Below are positions 27,089 through 35,393 of a stretch of 64,000 nt of DNA, one piece after another (position 1 is the first letter of the stretch; every line of letters starts with the position of its first letter). The notes under the pieces were generated by a model, which made no database searches, was not told the DNA's origin, and saw only the letters and a list, made by a program, of their open reading frames with translations. A program made the position numbers and the translations under genes. Source of the DNA: SLRI01 sp964402505. GTDB lineage: Bacteria; Pseudomonadota; Alphaproteobacteria; Geminicoccales; Geminicoccaceae. The stretch is from the NCBI GenBank assembly GCA_964402505.1, contig CAYOCP010000008.1:62001-126000 (forward strand), in the 5' to 3' direction.

Positions 27089-27355
27089 ATGTCCACCTTC
27101 TGCTTCTCCGTCCATTCGGATGCCGAGCCCGGCACCCTGCCCCGCGTGCTCGAGGTCTTCGCCCTGCACGGCTTCGTTCCCGACCAATGCCATGCGACCC
27201 GCGGCGGGCCCGGCGGCGAGGAGCTCGTGGTCGATCTGCAGATGCAGGGGCTCGACCACGCCGCCGCCACCCTGCTCGCCAAGCGGCTCGGGCGCATGGT
27301 CGCCGTGAGCACCGTGCTCTTCTCGGAAAAATGGCAGCAGTGCGCCGCCGCCTGA
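27089..27355 (+). CDS. Small protein with ACT-like fold
   Basis: The 88-residue protein reads as one ACT-like beta-alpha-beta unit. It has a strand (FCFSVHSDAEPGTLPRVLEV), a helix, a second strand (EELVVDLQMQG), and a helix (AATLLAKRLGRMVAV). ACT domains bind amino acids or regulate enzymes. The identity is inferred from the pattern only. It overlaps the next gene by 25 bases and is probably co-expressed. Confidence 0.6.
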   Translation: MSTFCFSVHSDAEPGTLPRVLEVFALHGFVPDQCHATRGGPGGEELVVDLQMQGLDHAAATLLAKRLGRMVAVSTVLFSEKWQQCAAA

Positions 27356-27975
27356 TCGTCGCAGCCGCGATCCTGGGCGGCCTCGCCCTCTGGAGCCAGG
27401 GGCCGCCCCGGATCGCCCTGGCGGCGGATGGCGCCGCTTCCTGCGCACCCTTCGTCGTGCCGCCGGGGCTCGGCCTTCGCTGCCGTGTCGCGCACGAGGC
27501 GAATGGCGAGGTGCTCGTCATCGAGCCGGAGGGCGGCACGTTTCAGGCGCTGAGCCGGCTGACCTTCCGCGAGCTCGATCCGAATGCCGACCGGCTCGCC
27601 TGGACCGAGCCCGAAACCTGGCTCGAGCGGCAGATGATGCTCGATGTGGACAGCCTCTCGGCGGCCCTCGACGAGGTGGGCAGCGATCCCGACAGCCCCT
27701 TCGGCAGCGACATGATCAAGAGCGGCATCCGCATGCTGGTCGACGGCCTGAACGAGCTCAGCCGGCTGCCGCTCTCGGCCTGCGGCGAGCCGGCGAGCCG
27801 AAGCGAGATCGACTGCCGCTTCGGCGTCGAGCCCTTCCTGCTCCACATGCGCGTCATGCTGATCGCCCGGGGCGAGCGGCGCTTCGCCATCAACATCCGC
27901 ACCTTCAACGACCAGCGCCTTCGCCATTTCGCCGCGATCGCCAACTCCTTCGAGCCGGACGCCAGAACACCCTGA
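27331..27975 (+). CDS. Secreted hypothetical protein
   Basis: The 214-residue protein begins with a signal peptide (AVRRRLIVAAAILGGLALWS ... ALAADG). Four Cys lie in the mature part (CAPF, LRCRV, ACGEP, DCRFG), so disulfides are likely in the periplasm. No family is recognised. The ATG at 27331 lies within the end of the ACT-like gene. It is convergent with yacG, nine bases away. Confidence 0.7.
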   Translation: MAAVRRRLIVAAAILGGLALWSQGPPRIALAADGAASCAPFVVPPGLGLRCRVAHEANGEVLVIEPEGGTFQALSRLTFRELDPNADRLAWTEPETWLERQMMLDVDSLSAALDEVGSDPDSPFGSDMIKSGIRMLVDGLNELSRLPLSACGEPASRSEIDCRFGVEPFLLHMRVMLIARGERRFAINIRTFNDQRLRHFAAIANSFEPDARTP

Positions 27976-27984
27976 GCCGGCCGC

Positions 27985-28203
27985 TCAGCCGCGGCCCTCA
28001 GGGTCTTCGCCGTCCTCGTCCAGCTCGTCGTCCGCCTCCACCGCCGGCACCGCATAGACGCCCTTCAGCCAGCGCCCGAGATCGATGTCGCGGCAGCGGG
28101 CCGAGCAGAAGGGCCAAAAACGCTCGGCCGCCGACGCCCCGCAGAGCGGGCAGCGCCTGGCGCGCCGGCCGCCCCCGGCCCTGACCCTGGCCGGCCGGCT
28201 CAA
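27985..28203 (-). CDS. yacG: YacG, zinc-binding DNA gyrase inhibitor
   Basis: The 72-residue protein has the YacG zinc ribbon C-x2-C ... C-x3-C (CPLCG, then FCSARCRDIDLGRWL) and an acidic tail (ADDELDEDGEDPEG). YacG binds GyrB and blocks DNA binding by gyrase. No ATG is available; TTG at 28203 overlaps the rng stop codon (TTGA) and gives the normal length. It is the last gene of the maf-rng-yacG cluster. Confidence 0.88.
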   Translation of the reverse strand: MSRPARVRAGGGRRARRCPLCGASAAERFWPFCSARCRDIDLGRWLKGVYAVPAVEADDELDEDGEDPEGRG

Positions 28204-29417
28204 GCGACCGCCATCTTCCGGCCGCTGCCGCCGCAGGCCGGACAGGGCCGGCTCAGCGCCCGAAGCGGGCTGGCACCACGCCGCGCCCGGCTGATCTGCA
28301 CGATGCCGAGCGGTGACATGGGAAAGACCTGGACCGGCAAGGGATCGGCGCGAAAGGCGCGGCGCAGCGCCTCGTCGAGCCGCTGGCGCTGCGCCTTCGA
28401 GGCGAGATCGAGGAAGTCGACGATCAGCGTGCCGCCGAGATTGCGCAAGCGTGCGAGACGGCCGATCTCGGCCGCCGCAGCGAGGTTCACCTCCAGCGCC
28501 GACCGCCCGCCGCCATCGACGTCGATGGCGACGCAGGCCGCCGTCTCCTCGATCAGAAGACGCCCGCCCCCGTCGAGCGCCACCTCGCCCGCCAGGGCCT
28601 CGGCGATCGCCTCCTCGACCCTCGTCGCGGCGAAGGCGCCGGCGCCCGAGGCGAGGGGCACGAGCTCCGGCCGCACCGCCTCCGGCAGCGCCTCGACCAG
28701 CCGTCTCGCCTCCGCCTTCTCCGCGTCCAGGGCCAGGGTGAGCGACACGGGTGCGAGGTCGAGGGCGCGCCAGAGCAGCCGGGCGAGCGGGCCCGGCCCC
28801 ACATCGAGCGGGCCGGCGCGCCGGTCGGCCGCGCCGGGACGCCCTTCGAGCGCCTTCCAGAGGGCCAGGAGCCGCGCCAGATCGGCACCGAGCGCCGCAT
28901 CCTCCATCGCCAGGGCGAGCCGACGCAGGACGAGCCCGCCCCGAGCACCCGTCGCCTCCAGGATTCCGCTGCCCCGCGCGGCCAGCGCCTCCCGCTCGCG
29001 GGCGGCGACACCCCGGCCCAGCTGGACACCCGAGCCATGCGGCCGGTAGACGAGGCCCGCCGCCGCGAGCCTGATGTCGGTCGTCAGCCGCGCCCCCTTG
29101 TCGCCCTCGCCCGCCCGCATGCCCTGCACCAGAAGCCATTCGCCGTTCTCGACGGCGCGCCCGATCGAGGTGCCCTTGGCGAGGCCGCGGCGATGGCGCG
29201 CATCCTTGCCGGCGAGAAAGCCGGGCCGCCCGGCGCCGTGGTCGAGAAAGGCGCCGTCGACGGCGGGCTCGATGCCGATCACCCGGGCGAGAAAGAGCCG
29301 GTCCACGACCGCCTCCGGCCCCTCCTCCTGGGTCCAGAGATCGACCAGAAGATCGTTCTCGACCACGGCCAGCGCCAGGACCCCATGCAGCCGGTCGAGA
29401 ACGAGCTCGATGCTCAT
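28200..29417 (-). CDS. rng: Ribonuclease E/G family protein (short form)
   Basis: The 405-residue protein has the RNase E/G catalytic core. AIDVDGGG carries the first metal-binding Asp, ALEVNLAAAAEIGRLARLRN follows, and IVDFLDL carries the second Asp. The C-terminal RPCPACGGSG is the zinc-link-like motif. It is shorter than E. coli RNase G (489 residues); the N-terminal S1-like part is reduced. It processes rRNA and mRNA 5' monophosphate ends. The ATG at 29417 overlaps the maf stop (ATGA), and its own stop overlaps the yacG start. Confidence 0.88.
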   Translation of the reverse strand: MSIELVLDRLHGVLALAVVENDLLVDLWTQEEGPEAVVDRLFLARVIGIEPAVDGAFLDHGAGRPGFLAGKDARHRRGLAKGTSIGRAVENGEWLLVQGMRAGEGDKGARLTTDIRLAAAGLVYRPHGSGVQLGRGVAAREREALAARGSGILEATGARGGLVLRRLALAMEDAALGADLARLLALWKALEGRPGAADRRAGPLDVGPGPLARLLWRALDLAPVSLTLALDAEKAEARRLVEALPEAVRPELVPLASGAGAFAATRVEEAIAEALAGEVALDGGGRLLIEETAACVAIDVDGGGRSALEVNLAAAAEIGRLARLRNLGGTLIVDFLDLASKAQRQRLDEALRRAFRADPLPVQVFPMSPLGIVQISRARRGASPLRALSRPCPACGGSGRKMAVA

Positions 29418-29998
29418 GGCACCCGCCAGCCCAGCCCGTCGAGCAGGGCCAGCGCCTCGACCAGGGGCAGGCCCACGACATTCGCGTAAGAGCCGTTGAT
29501 CCAGGGCACGAAGCCCGCGGCACGTCCCTGGATCGCATAGCCGCCGGCCTTGCCCCGCCATTCCCCGGAGGCCAGATGGGCGTCGACCTCGGCCGGACCC
29601 AGCCGCTTGAAGCGCACCTGGGTCGTGACCACCCGGCTCGCCAGCCGCCCATCGGGCGCGCGAACCGCGATCCCGCCATGAACGCGGTGCCGGCGCCCGC
29701 TCAAAAGGGCGAGGCAGCGACGGGCGGCCGCCTCGTCCTCCGTCTTCGGCAGGATGCGCCGGCCGCAGGCGACCACCGTGTCGGCGGCCAGCACGAAGGC
29801 CGGACGCGCGAGCCGGCCGGCCACCGTCTCGGCCTTGAGAATCGCGAGGCGCAGCGCATGCCGGCGCGGCAGCTCCCGTGGCAGCTCCGCCTCGTCGACG
29901 GCCGGATCGAGGACGAGATCGGGCTCGATGCCGACCTGACGCAAGAGCTCGAGGCGGCGCGGCGACGAAGAGCCCAAGACCAGCTCCGGCCGGCTCAA
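29414..29998 (-). CDS. maf: Maf family nucleoside triphosphate pyrophosphatase
   Basis: The 194-residue protein has the Maf motif LVLGSSSPRRLELLRQVG at the N terminus. ADTVVACG follows, then KAGGYAIQGRAAGFVPWING, the conserved substrate pocket. Maf proteins hydrolyse modified or canonical NTPs such as dTTP or m5UTP to monophosphates. The frame stays open upstream, but TTG 29998 gives the normal start just before the first strand. The first 13 bases of this gene (TTGAGCCGGCCGG) are identical to those of yacG. Confidence 0.88.
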   Translation of the reverse strand: MSRPELVLGSSSPRRLELLRQVGIEPDLVLDPAVDEAELPRELPRRHALRLAILKAETVAGRLARPAFVLAADTVVACGRRILPKTEDEAAARRCLALLSGRRHRVHGGIAVRAPDGRLASRVVTTQVRFKRLGPAEVDAHLASGEWRGKAGGYAIQGRAAGFVPWINGSYANVVGLPLVEALALLDGLGWRVP

Positions 29999-30333
29999 GC
30001 GGCCGCTCTCGAATGTTCCCGGGCCTCGACCATCAAGACGCCCACCCGACCCGTGCTGCTGAAAACGGGGCCGCAACTCCTCGCGGCCGGCGCCGTTCAT
30101 GAGCGGTTGGACCCGCGCGGTCAAGGCTCGGGACGACCCGCCCGAAAACCCTGAAGCCTGCGGGGAAGGCCGGGGAAAAGGCTGTGCGGAAGGCCGGGGA
30201 AGATGATCTTCCCCCGGACCCCCGGAGCGCTCGCCGCGGCCGCGGCGGGATCGAGGGGGGCCCGCCCCGTGCGAGCGTCCAGCCCGAGGCTGAGGAGACC
30301 GCTTCGGACGAGCGGCGGCGACGGGCGCCGAGC
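29999..30333. other. Intergenic region between maf and the LMW phosphatase gene
   Basis: About 335 bases hold no convincing gene. A perfect palindrome GGGGAAGAT-G-ATCTTCCCC lies at 30196-30214. A short repeat GGAAGGCCGGGGAA appears twice just before it (from 30162 and from 30188). These could form a transcription or processing signal behind the phosphatase gene. The infA gene, which in many alphaproteobacteria lies here, was looked for and not found. Confidence 0.55.
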
Positions 30334-30780
30334 TCAGAGACCGGGTCCGCCCGGAACCGGAAACCGCGTGTGCAGCCGCTCGAGCAGCATCGAGCAGAGA
30401 TCGCGATAGGCTTCGAGACGCTGCTCGCGGGTGCCCTCGACGAGGCTCGGGTCCGGCATGTGCCAGAACTCGAGGTCGCAGGAGCTGGTGCGCGTCAGCT
30501 CCACCGCACGGTGCTGCGCCTCGGGCGAAAGCGAGATCACGAGGTCGAAATAATCATCGTCGAGCTGGTCGAAGGTCCGGGGTCGGTGGCCCTTGAGGTC
30601 GATGCCGAGCTCGTCGAGCACCGCGACCGCGAAGCCGTCGACCCCGTCGCCCGCCCGCACCCCGCAGCTCTGGACGAAAATCCGCCGGCCGTGCAGGTAT
30701 TTGAGCAGCGCCTCGGCCATGGGCGAGCGTATCTGGTTGTGCGAGCAGGCAAAGAGGACGGCCCCCGGCAGCTCGCTCAT
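30334..30780 (-). CDS. Low-molecular-weight phosphatase family protein
   Basis: The 148-residue protein has the LMW-PTPase P-loop C-x5-R (FACSHNQIRSPMAEA) near the N terminus and the general acid in WHMPDPS. It could remove phosphate from tyrosine or act as an arsenate reductase; the conserved genomic place beside UPF0262 and maf favours a housekeeping phosphatase. The start codon overlaps the UPF0262 stop (TGATG). Confidence 0.85.
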   Translation of the reverse strand: MSELPGAVLFACSHNQIRSPMAEALLKYLHGRRIFVQSCGVRAGDGVDGFAVAVLDELGIDLKGHRPRTFDQLDDDYFDLVISLSPEAQHRAVELTRTSSCDLEFWHMPDPSLVEGTREQRLEAYRDLCSMLLERLHTRFPVPGGPGL

Positions 30781-31286
30781 CAGCCGCGCAGATGCAGCAC
30801 ACAGACCAGCGTGAACAGGCGCCGGGCGGTGTTGCCGTCGACGGCCACCCGGCCGCCGAGCGCCTCGCGCAGGAGCTCCGCCCCCTCGTTGTGCAGGCCG
30901 CGCCGGGCCATGTCGATCGCCTCGATGCGGCCCGGCGAGGCGCCCCGGATGGCGCCGAAATAGCTTTCGCAGATCAGGAAATAATCCTTGACCACCCGCC
31001 GGAGCGGCCGGGCCGAGAGCGTGACCTCGACGTGCTCGTCCGCGGCATCGGTGACCGCCAGCACCAGCGTCGCGTCACGTAGCGAAAGCACCAGCCGATA
31101 CGGCCCCCTGGCGTTCTCGACCAGCGAGAACCGGTTCTCCTCGAGGAGATCGAAGATGGCGACGTTGCGCTCGTGCTCGATCTCGGGGCTCCAGCGCACG
31201 ATGCTCCGCTCGTCGAGCTCGATCGCGGCGATGCGCTCGGCCGTCTCCGCCGCAGCCTCGCCCGAAGCGGGCGCGTCGCCCTTCAT
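30780..31286 (-). CDS. UPF0262 family protein
   Basis: The 168-residue protein matches UPF0262. It has IAAIELDERSIVRWSPEIEHER near the N terminus, then PYRLVLSLRDATLVLAV and VVKDYFLICESYFGAIR. Members are confined to alphaproteobacteria and have no known function. It is translationally coupled to the LMW phosphatase gene and lies 33 bases after DUF2948. An Ala-rich N-terminal extension of about 15 residues precedes the family core. Confidence 0.9.
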   Translation of the reverse strand: MKGDAPASGEAAAETAERIAAIELDERSIVRWSPEIEHERNVAIFDLLEENRFSLVENARGPYRLVLSLRDATLVLAVTDAADEHVEVTLSARPLRRVVKDYFLICESYFGAIRGASPGRIEAIDMARRGLHNEGAELLREALGGRVAVDGNTARRLFTLVCVLHLRG

Positions 31287-31319
31287 CTCGAGCGCATCCG
31301 CTCGGGGCCGGTTCGGCTC

Positions 31320-31805
31320 TCAGCCTCCGGCCGCACGTCCGAGCTCGTCGGCGAAGTGATCGCAGGGGCTGATCCGGCAGGGGCGCGGCTCGCCGAAATC
31401 CTCGAGCAGCGCGTCGATGCAGTCGGTCCGGAGCTGGATCTCGGGTCCGCCCTCGAAGACGAGATCGATATGGAAGAGCTGCCGCTCGCCGGGCTCGGTG
31501 GCGATGGTCAAAAGCGTCAGCTCGCGCTCGAGGTCCAGGGGATCGAGCTGGCGGTGCTTCACCTGCACGATGCAGTCGAGGCGAAGGGCCGTGTCGACCT
31601 CGGTGAGACCGTCGCAGCTCGAGGGATCGGCCTGAAGCTCGCGCCGGTAGCGGATGAAGGCGGCAATGAACCGCCGCTCCTCGACATCGAAGGCCATCTC
31701 GCGCAGCGCCACCCGCGCGTCCTGGAGGAGTGCCGCCATGACGGCCAGATCCTCGACGTCCTCGGCCCGCAGGCGCACGCCCGGGCGTTCCTCGACCTCG
31801 CTCAT
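31320..31805 (-). CDS. DUF2948 family protein
   Basis: The 161-residue protein reads as DUF2948. It has RLRAEDVEDLAVMAALLQDA, MAFDVEERRFIAAFIRYRRE, then ELTLLTIATEPGE and ILRTDCIDALLEDFGE-like strands near the end. The function is unknown. It precedes UPF0262 in the same conserved operon. The ATG at 31805 is used; upstream the frame stays open but loses family similarity. Confidence 0.85.
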   Translation of the reverse strand: MSEVEERPGVRLRAEDVEDLAVMAALLQDARVALREMAFDVEERRFIAAFIRYRRELQADPSSCDGLTEVDTALRLDCIVQVKHRQLDPLDLERELTLLTIATEPGERQLFHIDLVFEGGPEIQLRTDCIDALLEDFGEPRPCRISPCDHFADELGRAAGG

Positions 31806-32016
31806 CCCCGCATCCCCCGAACCTCCGCCTGCCCATCTGGCGCCGACCCGACGGCGGCACCGAAACGCGCCCTTCATGTAGGATCGAATGCGCGCCTGCA
31901 AAGCCCCGGCCGCGAGCCGGCCCCGCCGGCATGGCCGGGATCGCCCGTGAGCCGGACCCCGCAAGGGGGGGTCCCGGCGGCACGCCCGCCCGAAACCGGC
32001 CGCGCCTGCCGCCCGG

Positions 32017-32250
32017 TCAGCCGGAGCCCGATGGCCCCTTGCCGCCCTTGCCCGCCTCGGGCGGCTCGACCTCGCCCGGCCCTGCCTCGTCCTCCGCCGG
32101 GGCCGGCTCGCGGCCCTCGCGCCCGCGCTGCTGCGCCTTGCGCTTTTGCAGATTGGCCCTGAGCGCCGCCGCGGCCTTGCTCGCCCGCGCCGTCCGGCGC
32201 TCCGCTCCGGCGCTCGACACGCCCGGCCGCCGCCCGTCGTCATCGGCCAA
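32017..32250 (-). CDS. Small basic/acidic hypothetical protein
   Basis: The 77-residue protein has a basic helical core (AAAALRANLQKRKAQQRGR) followed by a Pro/Glu/Gly-rich tail. Short proteins with this ALRANLxKRKAQ core occur beside the DUF2948 gene in related alphaproteobacteria, which supports it as real. It is probably cytoplasmic and possibly nucleic-acid binding. It lies 211 bases upstream of DUF2948 on the same strand. Confidence 0.6.
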   Translation of the reverse strand: MADDDGRRPGVSSAGAERRTARASKAAAALRANLQKRKAQQRGREGREPAPAEDEAGPGEVEPPEAGKGGKGPSGSG

Positions 32251-32367
32251 CGCCGAGCCCTCCAGGCGCCGGCACGGGTGGCCGGATCACTTGCACGTCC
32301 GCCGCCCGTGTGGCATCAACCCCACCGCCGCCGGCCGAGCCTTCCGGCAGCGGCGGGTCGCAATCGG

Positions 32368-32442
<75 letters not shown>

Positions 32443-32549
32443 TCTTTCCGCCCGGCGCTCTTCCCGACAGCATGGCCGACCCGTGCAACCGCCGTGCCGC
32501 CACCGGGCCCGGCAGCCAGCAGCAACGGGGCATCACGGCGCGGGCCGGG

Positions 32550-33254
32550 TCAGGCGAGCAGCCAGCCACCATCGACATCGACGGTCGTGCCGGTCACGAA
32601 CTCGTTCTCCACGAGGAAGAGGACGGCCTGGGCGACCTCGTCGGGGGTGCCGGGGCGGGGAATGGGATTGCGCTCGGTCCGCTTGCGATAGATCGCGTCG
32701 CGGTCCGCCACGTCCATCGGCACCATGGGCGTATCGATCATGCCGGGCGAGACGACGTTGATGCGGCGGGGTGCGATCTCCGGCGCCACCGCCCGGACCA
32801 AGGCCTCGACCGCGGCCCCGACCGAGCTCAGCGCCACCTGGCCCGGCAGGCACTTGCGCGCCGGCGCGCCGCTCACGAGGACGACCGTGCCGTTCGCGGC
32901 CAGATGCGGCACACCCCGGCGCACCACGTTGGCATAGCCCCAGAGCTTGTCGAAGGACGCCCGATACCCCGCCATGTCCATCTCGAGGAAGGGACCGATC
33001 GCGCGCGTGCCGCCGGTCGCCGCACTGATCAGGATGTCGAACGGTGCCTCGTCGGCCAAAAGTGACGCGAGCGCCGCCTCGTCGCGCACGTCGCACTTGG
33101 CCAGCCTGACGCCTTTCGGCACCGCACCCGCCTTCCTCGGGTCGCGGCTGATCGCCACCACCTCCGCCCCGAGGGCCGCGAGCCTTCTCGCCGTGGCGAG
33201 GCCGATGCCCGAGGTGCCACCGAACACCAGCGCCTTCTTGCCTTCGACGTCCAT
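32550..33254 (-). CDS. SDR-family protein lacking the YxxxK catalytic pair
   Basis: The 234-residue protein has a standard SDR nucleotide-binding start (KALVFGGTSGIGLATARRLA). It also has a C-terminal PGMIDTP and GTTVDVDGGW. In the active-site segment the normal Tyr-x3-Lys reads LSSVG (in QVALSSVGAAVEALVRA), so both Tyr and Lys are lost, although VSGA still follows the Ser position. It is therefore unlikely to be a normal oxidoreductase; NAD(P) binding or a regulatory role is possible. It is monocistronic, with no neighbour on the same strand nearby. Confidence 0.8.
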   Translation of the reverse strand: MDVEGKKALVFGGTSGIGLATARRLAALGAEVVAISRDPRKAGAVPKGVRLAKCDVRDEAALASLLADEAPFDILISAATGGTRAIGPFLEMDMAGYRASFDKLWGYANVVRRGVPHLAANGTVVLVSGAPARKCLPGQVALSSVGAAVEALVRAVAPEIAPRRINVVSPGMIDTPMVPMDVADRDAIYRKRTERNPIPRPGTPDEVAQAVLFLVENEFVTGTTVDVDGGWLLA

Positions 33255-33624
33255 CTTCCTGGCCCCTCCTCATGGCTCCGGCGGCCGATGCGCCGGCGAC
33301 GACCGCCATCCCATGTCGCACTGCAACGGCGCCGGGGCAAGGTCGAGAAGCGCCGAAAGGTGCGACCGGCAAGCGACCGGCGGCCCCGCCCGCCGCCGGC
33401 GGAATGCGCGGGCCGAAGCCGTCCTCGGCCAAGGACGGCTGCGACGGCCCGGGAGCACGGCCGGCAAGGCCGGTCCCTCCGAGCCCCGCCCCCATTCCCG
33501 CGTTCCCGGGCTGCGGAGCGGCCTTGCCCCGGCCGCCGACCCAAGCCTCGGCAGGACGGAGGGGCCGGGACGATCGCTGCCCCGTCCGGGCCGCGGCCCC
33601 GCGAGAGGGTCCGCCACCGACAAT
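33255..33624. other. Intergenic region, GC-rich hairpins, no gene seen
   Basis: About 370 bases separate the SDR gene start and the DUF2336 gene end. Translations in all frames are low-complexity Arg/Pro/Ala. An eight-bp hairpin GCCGTCCT/AGGACGGC lies at 33418-33439 and a second GGCCGGC-type hairpin follows, without T tracts. Confidence 0.6.
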
Positions 33625-34797
33625 TCAGACATTCTCGATCAGCGCGTCCACGGCCGCCTCGTCGAGCCTCAGGCGCTCGTACTGGTGCTGGAGGTAGTGC
33701 ATCGCCTCGCTGCTGTAGCTGTCGTTCTTCGGCGCGTTGGGCTGCAGGCTGCGACTGGCGAGCTCGAGCGCCATGCGGATGGTGACGTAGTGCGGCGTCG
33801 GCAGGCCCGCCCGGATGCACAGGGCCGCCAGATGCCGGCGATCGTCGTGATAGGCGAGACGGCGGACCCGCTCCGGCTCGAGCTTGGCGTGCATGCCGAG
33901 GGCGAGCTCGAAGGCCGCGATGTCGCCGTCGCGAAGCAGGCCCAGGATCGCATCGTGGTCGAGCGATCCCGCCTCCAGCCGGGCTCTGAGATGACGCTCG
34001 AGCTTGCGATCGCCATGCTCCTTGGCGGTGAGGCCGATGGCCGTGCGCTCGCGCACCGCCTGCATCAGCGCCCGCGCCTCGTCGGGCGCCATCCGCCGGG
34101 TCTGGACCAGCTCCCACTCGATCCGATCGCCGATGGCGCCGACCAGCTGCTCGACCAGCTCGAACGGCAGGGCCGGGCGGCGCACCAGCCGGTCCTGCAC
34201 CTCGGCGTCCTCCCGCCAGTCCGCCATCACCCGGCCGAGCGTCCTGGCCGAAAGCTGCGCCCCGGCATTGCCGACCAGCCGCGCCACCACCGGCTGGTGG
34301 CCGGAATCGGCCAGCACATCGGCGAGGCTCTCGGAGATCCGCTCACGCCCGGCCACGGCAAGCGCGTACTGCATGGCATTGGTGCGGACGATCTCGACCA
34401 GCTCCTCGTCCCGCAGCAGCGGGCTCTGCTCGAGGATCGGCCGGGCCACCTCGATGCGGTCGCGGGCGAGCCGGCTCGCCACGGCGGCCGGCAGCCGATC
34501 GCTCGTGGCGACGGCGGCGGCGAGCGCCCGGCGCACCTGGACCTCGACATCGCCGACCATGAGGCCGAGCAGGGCCGCCACCAGATCGCGCGGGCTCGAC
34601 TCCACCAGCTCGTCGTAGCCATCGCCGAACTTGCGCGCGATCAGGGCACGGTTGGCGGCCGACGGATCCGCCTGCAGCGCCGCCACGTCCCGGCCGGTCA
34701 GCCGCGCCGCCGCGGCAGCCCCCTCCTGCAGCATCGCCATGCGGCGCCGGCTGGCGCCACCGCCCGGCGCCGCTGCCGCGGTCATCGCATCCGCCAC
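33625..34797 (-). CDS. DUF2336 domain protein
   Basis: The 390-residue protein is all helical and HEAT-like, as in DUF2336. Repeats such as LVAALLGLMVGDVEVQVRRA, DRIEVARPILEQSPLLRDEE and NAMQYALAVAGRERISESLA each describe an antiparallel helix pair. DUF2336 proteins are alphaproteobacterial with no assigned function; some are paired with two-component systems. It has no membrane segment. It is divergent from mmcB. Confidence 0.85.
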   Translation of the reverse strand: MADAMTAAAAPGGGASRRRMAMLQEGAAAAARLTGRDVAALQADPSAANRALIARKFGDGYDELVESSPRDLVAALLGLMVGDVEVQVRRALAAAVATSDRLPAAVASRLARDRIEVARPILEQSPLLRDEELVEIVRTNAMQYALAVAGRERISESLADVLADSGHQPVVARLVGNAGAQLSARTLGRVMADWREDAEVQDRLVRRPALPFELVEQLVGAIGDRIEWELVQTRRMAPDEARALMQAVRERTAIGLTAKEHGDRKLERHLRARLEAGSLDHDAILGLLRDGDIAAFELALGMHAKLEPERVRRLAYHDDRRHLAALCIRAGLPTPHYVTIRMALELASRSLQPNAPKNDSYSSEAMHYLQHQYERLRLDEAAVDALIENV

Positions 34798-34880
34798 CTG
34801 TCCCTCACCACTGCCGCAAATTCCATTCCGTTCGAGCCTGGCGACTTGGCCGATGCGCGCATTCTAGCTATCCCCGGTTA

Positions 34881-35393
34881 ATGAATCGTGTAGCCCCGCT
34901 TCTCGATCGTGCCGCCGATCCGGTCTCGCGGCCGCGGGCGACGACCGATATCGGCCGGGGTGTGCTTCGCCTTTTGGCCGATCTCGGCATCGCCGCCCTC
35001 ACCGAGCTGCCGCTGGCCAACGGGCGGCGGGTCGACATCATCGGGCTCGGCCACGACGGTGCCATCCACGTCATCGAGATCAAGAGCTCGCGAGCCGACT
35101 TTCTGGCGGACCGCAAGTGGCCGGAATATCTCGATTTTGCGGAATATTTCTACTTTGCGGTCGCGGTCGGGTTTCCGCTCGGCCTGCTGCCCGAGGCGGA
35201 GGGGCTGATCATCGCCGACCGGTTCGGCGCCGAGCTCGCCCGCCCGGCCCGCCACCGTCCCCTGGCCGGTGCCCGGCGCAAGGCGCTCACGCTGCGCTTC
35301 GCCCGGGTCGCGGCCCGGCGCCTCGTCCTGCCCCTGCTCGCACCCGACAGCGGCACACTACCTCAAGGGGAAGTCGGGCCCGCCTCGCCGTAG
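34881..35393 (+). CDS. mmcB: MmcB family DNA repair protein
   Basis: The 170-residue protein has the MmcB (DUF1052) PD-(D/E)xK nuclease-like core. Visible are ELPLANGRRVDIIGLGHDG, then VIEIKSSRADFLADRKWPEY, then the Tyr-rich DFAEYFYFAVAVGFPLGLLP. In Caulobacter mmcB is damage-induced and aids mitomycin resistance. No GTTC-N7-GTTC box was found in the 80 bases upstream here. The 3' end overlaps the convergent nudC gene by 31 bases. Confidence 0.9.
   Translation: MNRVAPLLDRAADPVSRPRATTDIGRGVLRLLADLGIAALTELPLANGRRVDIIGLGHDGAIHVIEIKSSRADFLADRKWPEYLDFAEYFYFAVAVGFPLGLLPEAEGLIIADRFGAELARPARHRPLAGARRKALTLRFARVAARRLVLPLLAPDSGTLPQGEVGPASP

Noticed and set aside
34798..34880. A LexA box upstream of mmcB
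   Set aside because: Caulobacter mmcB is SOS-induced, but only a single GTTC is present here with no partner at N7.
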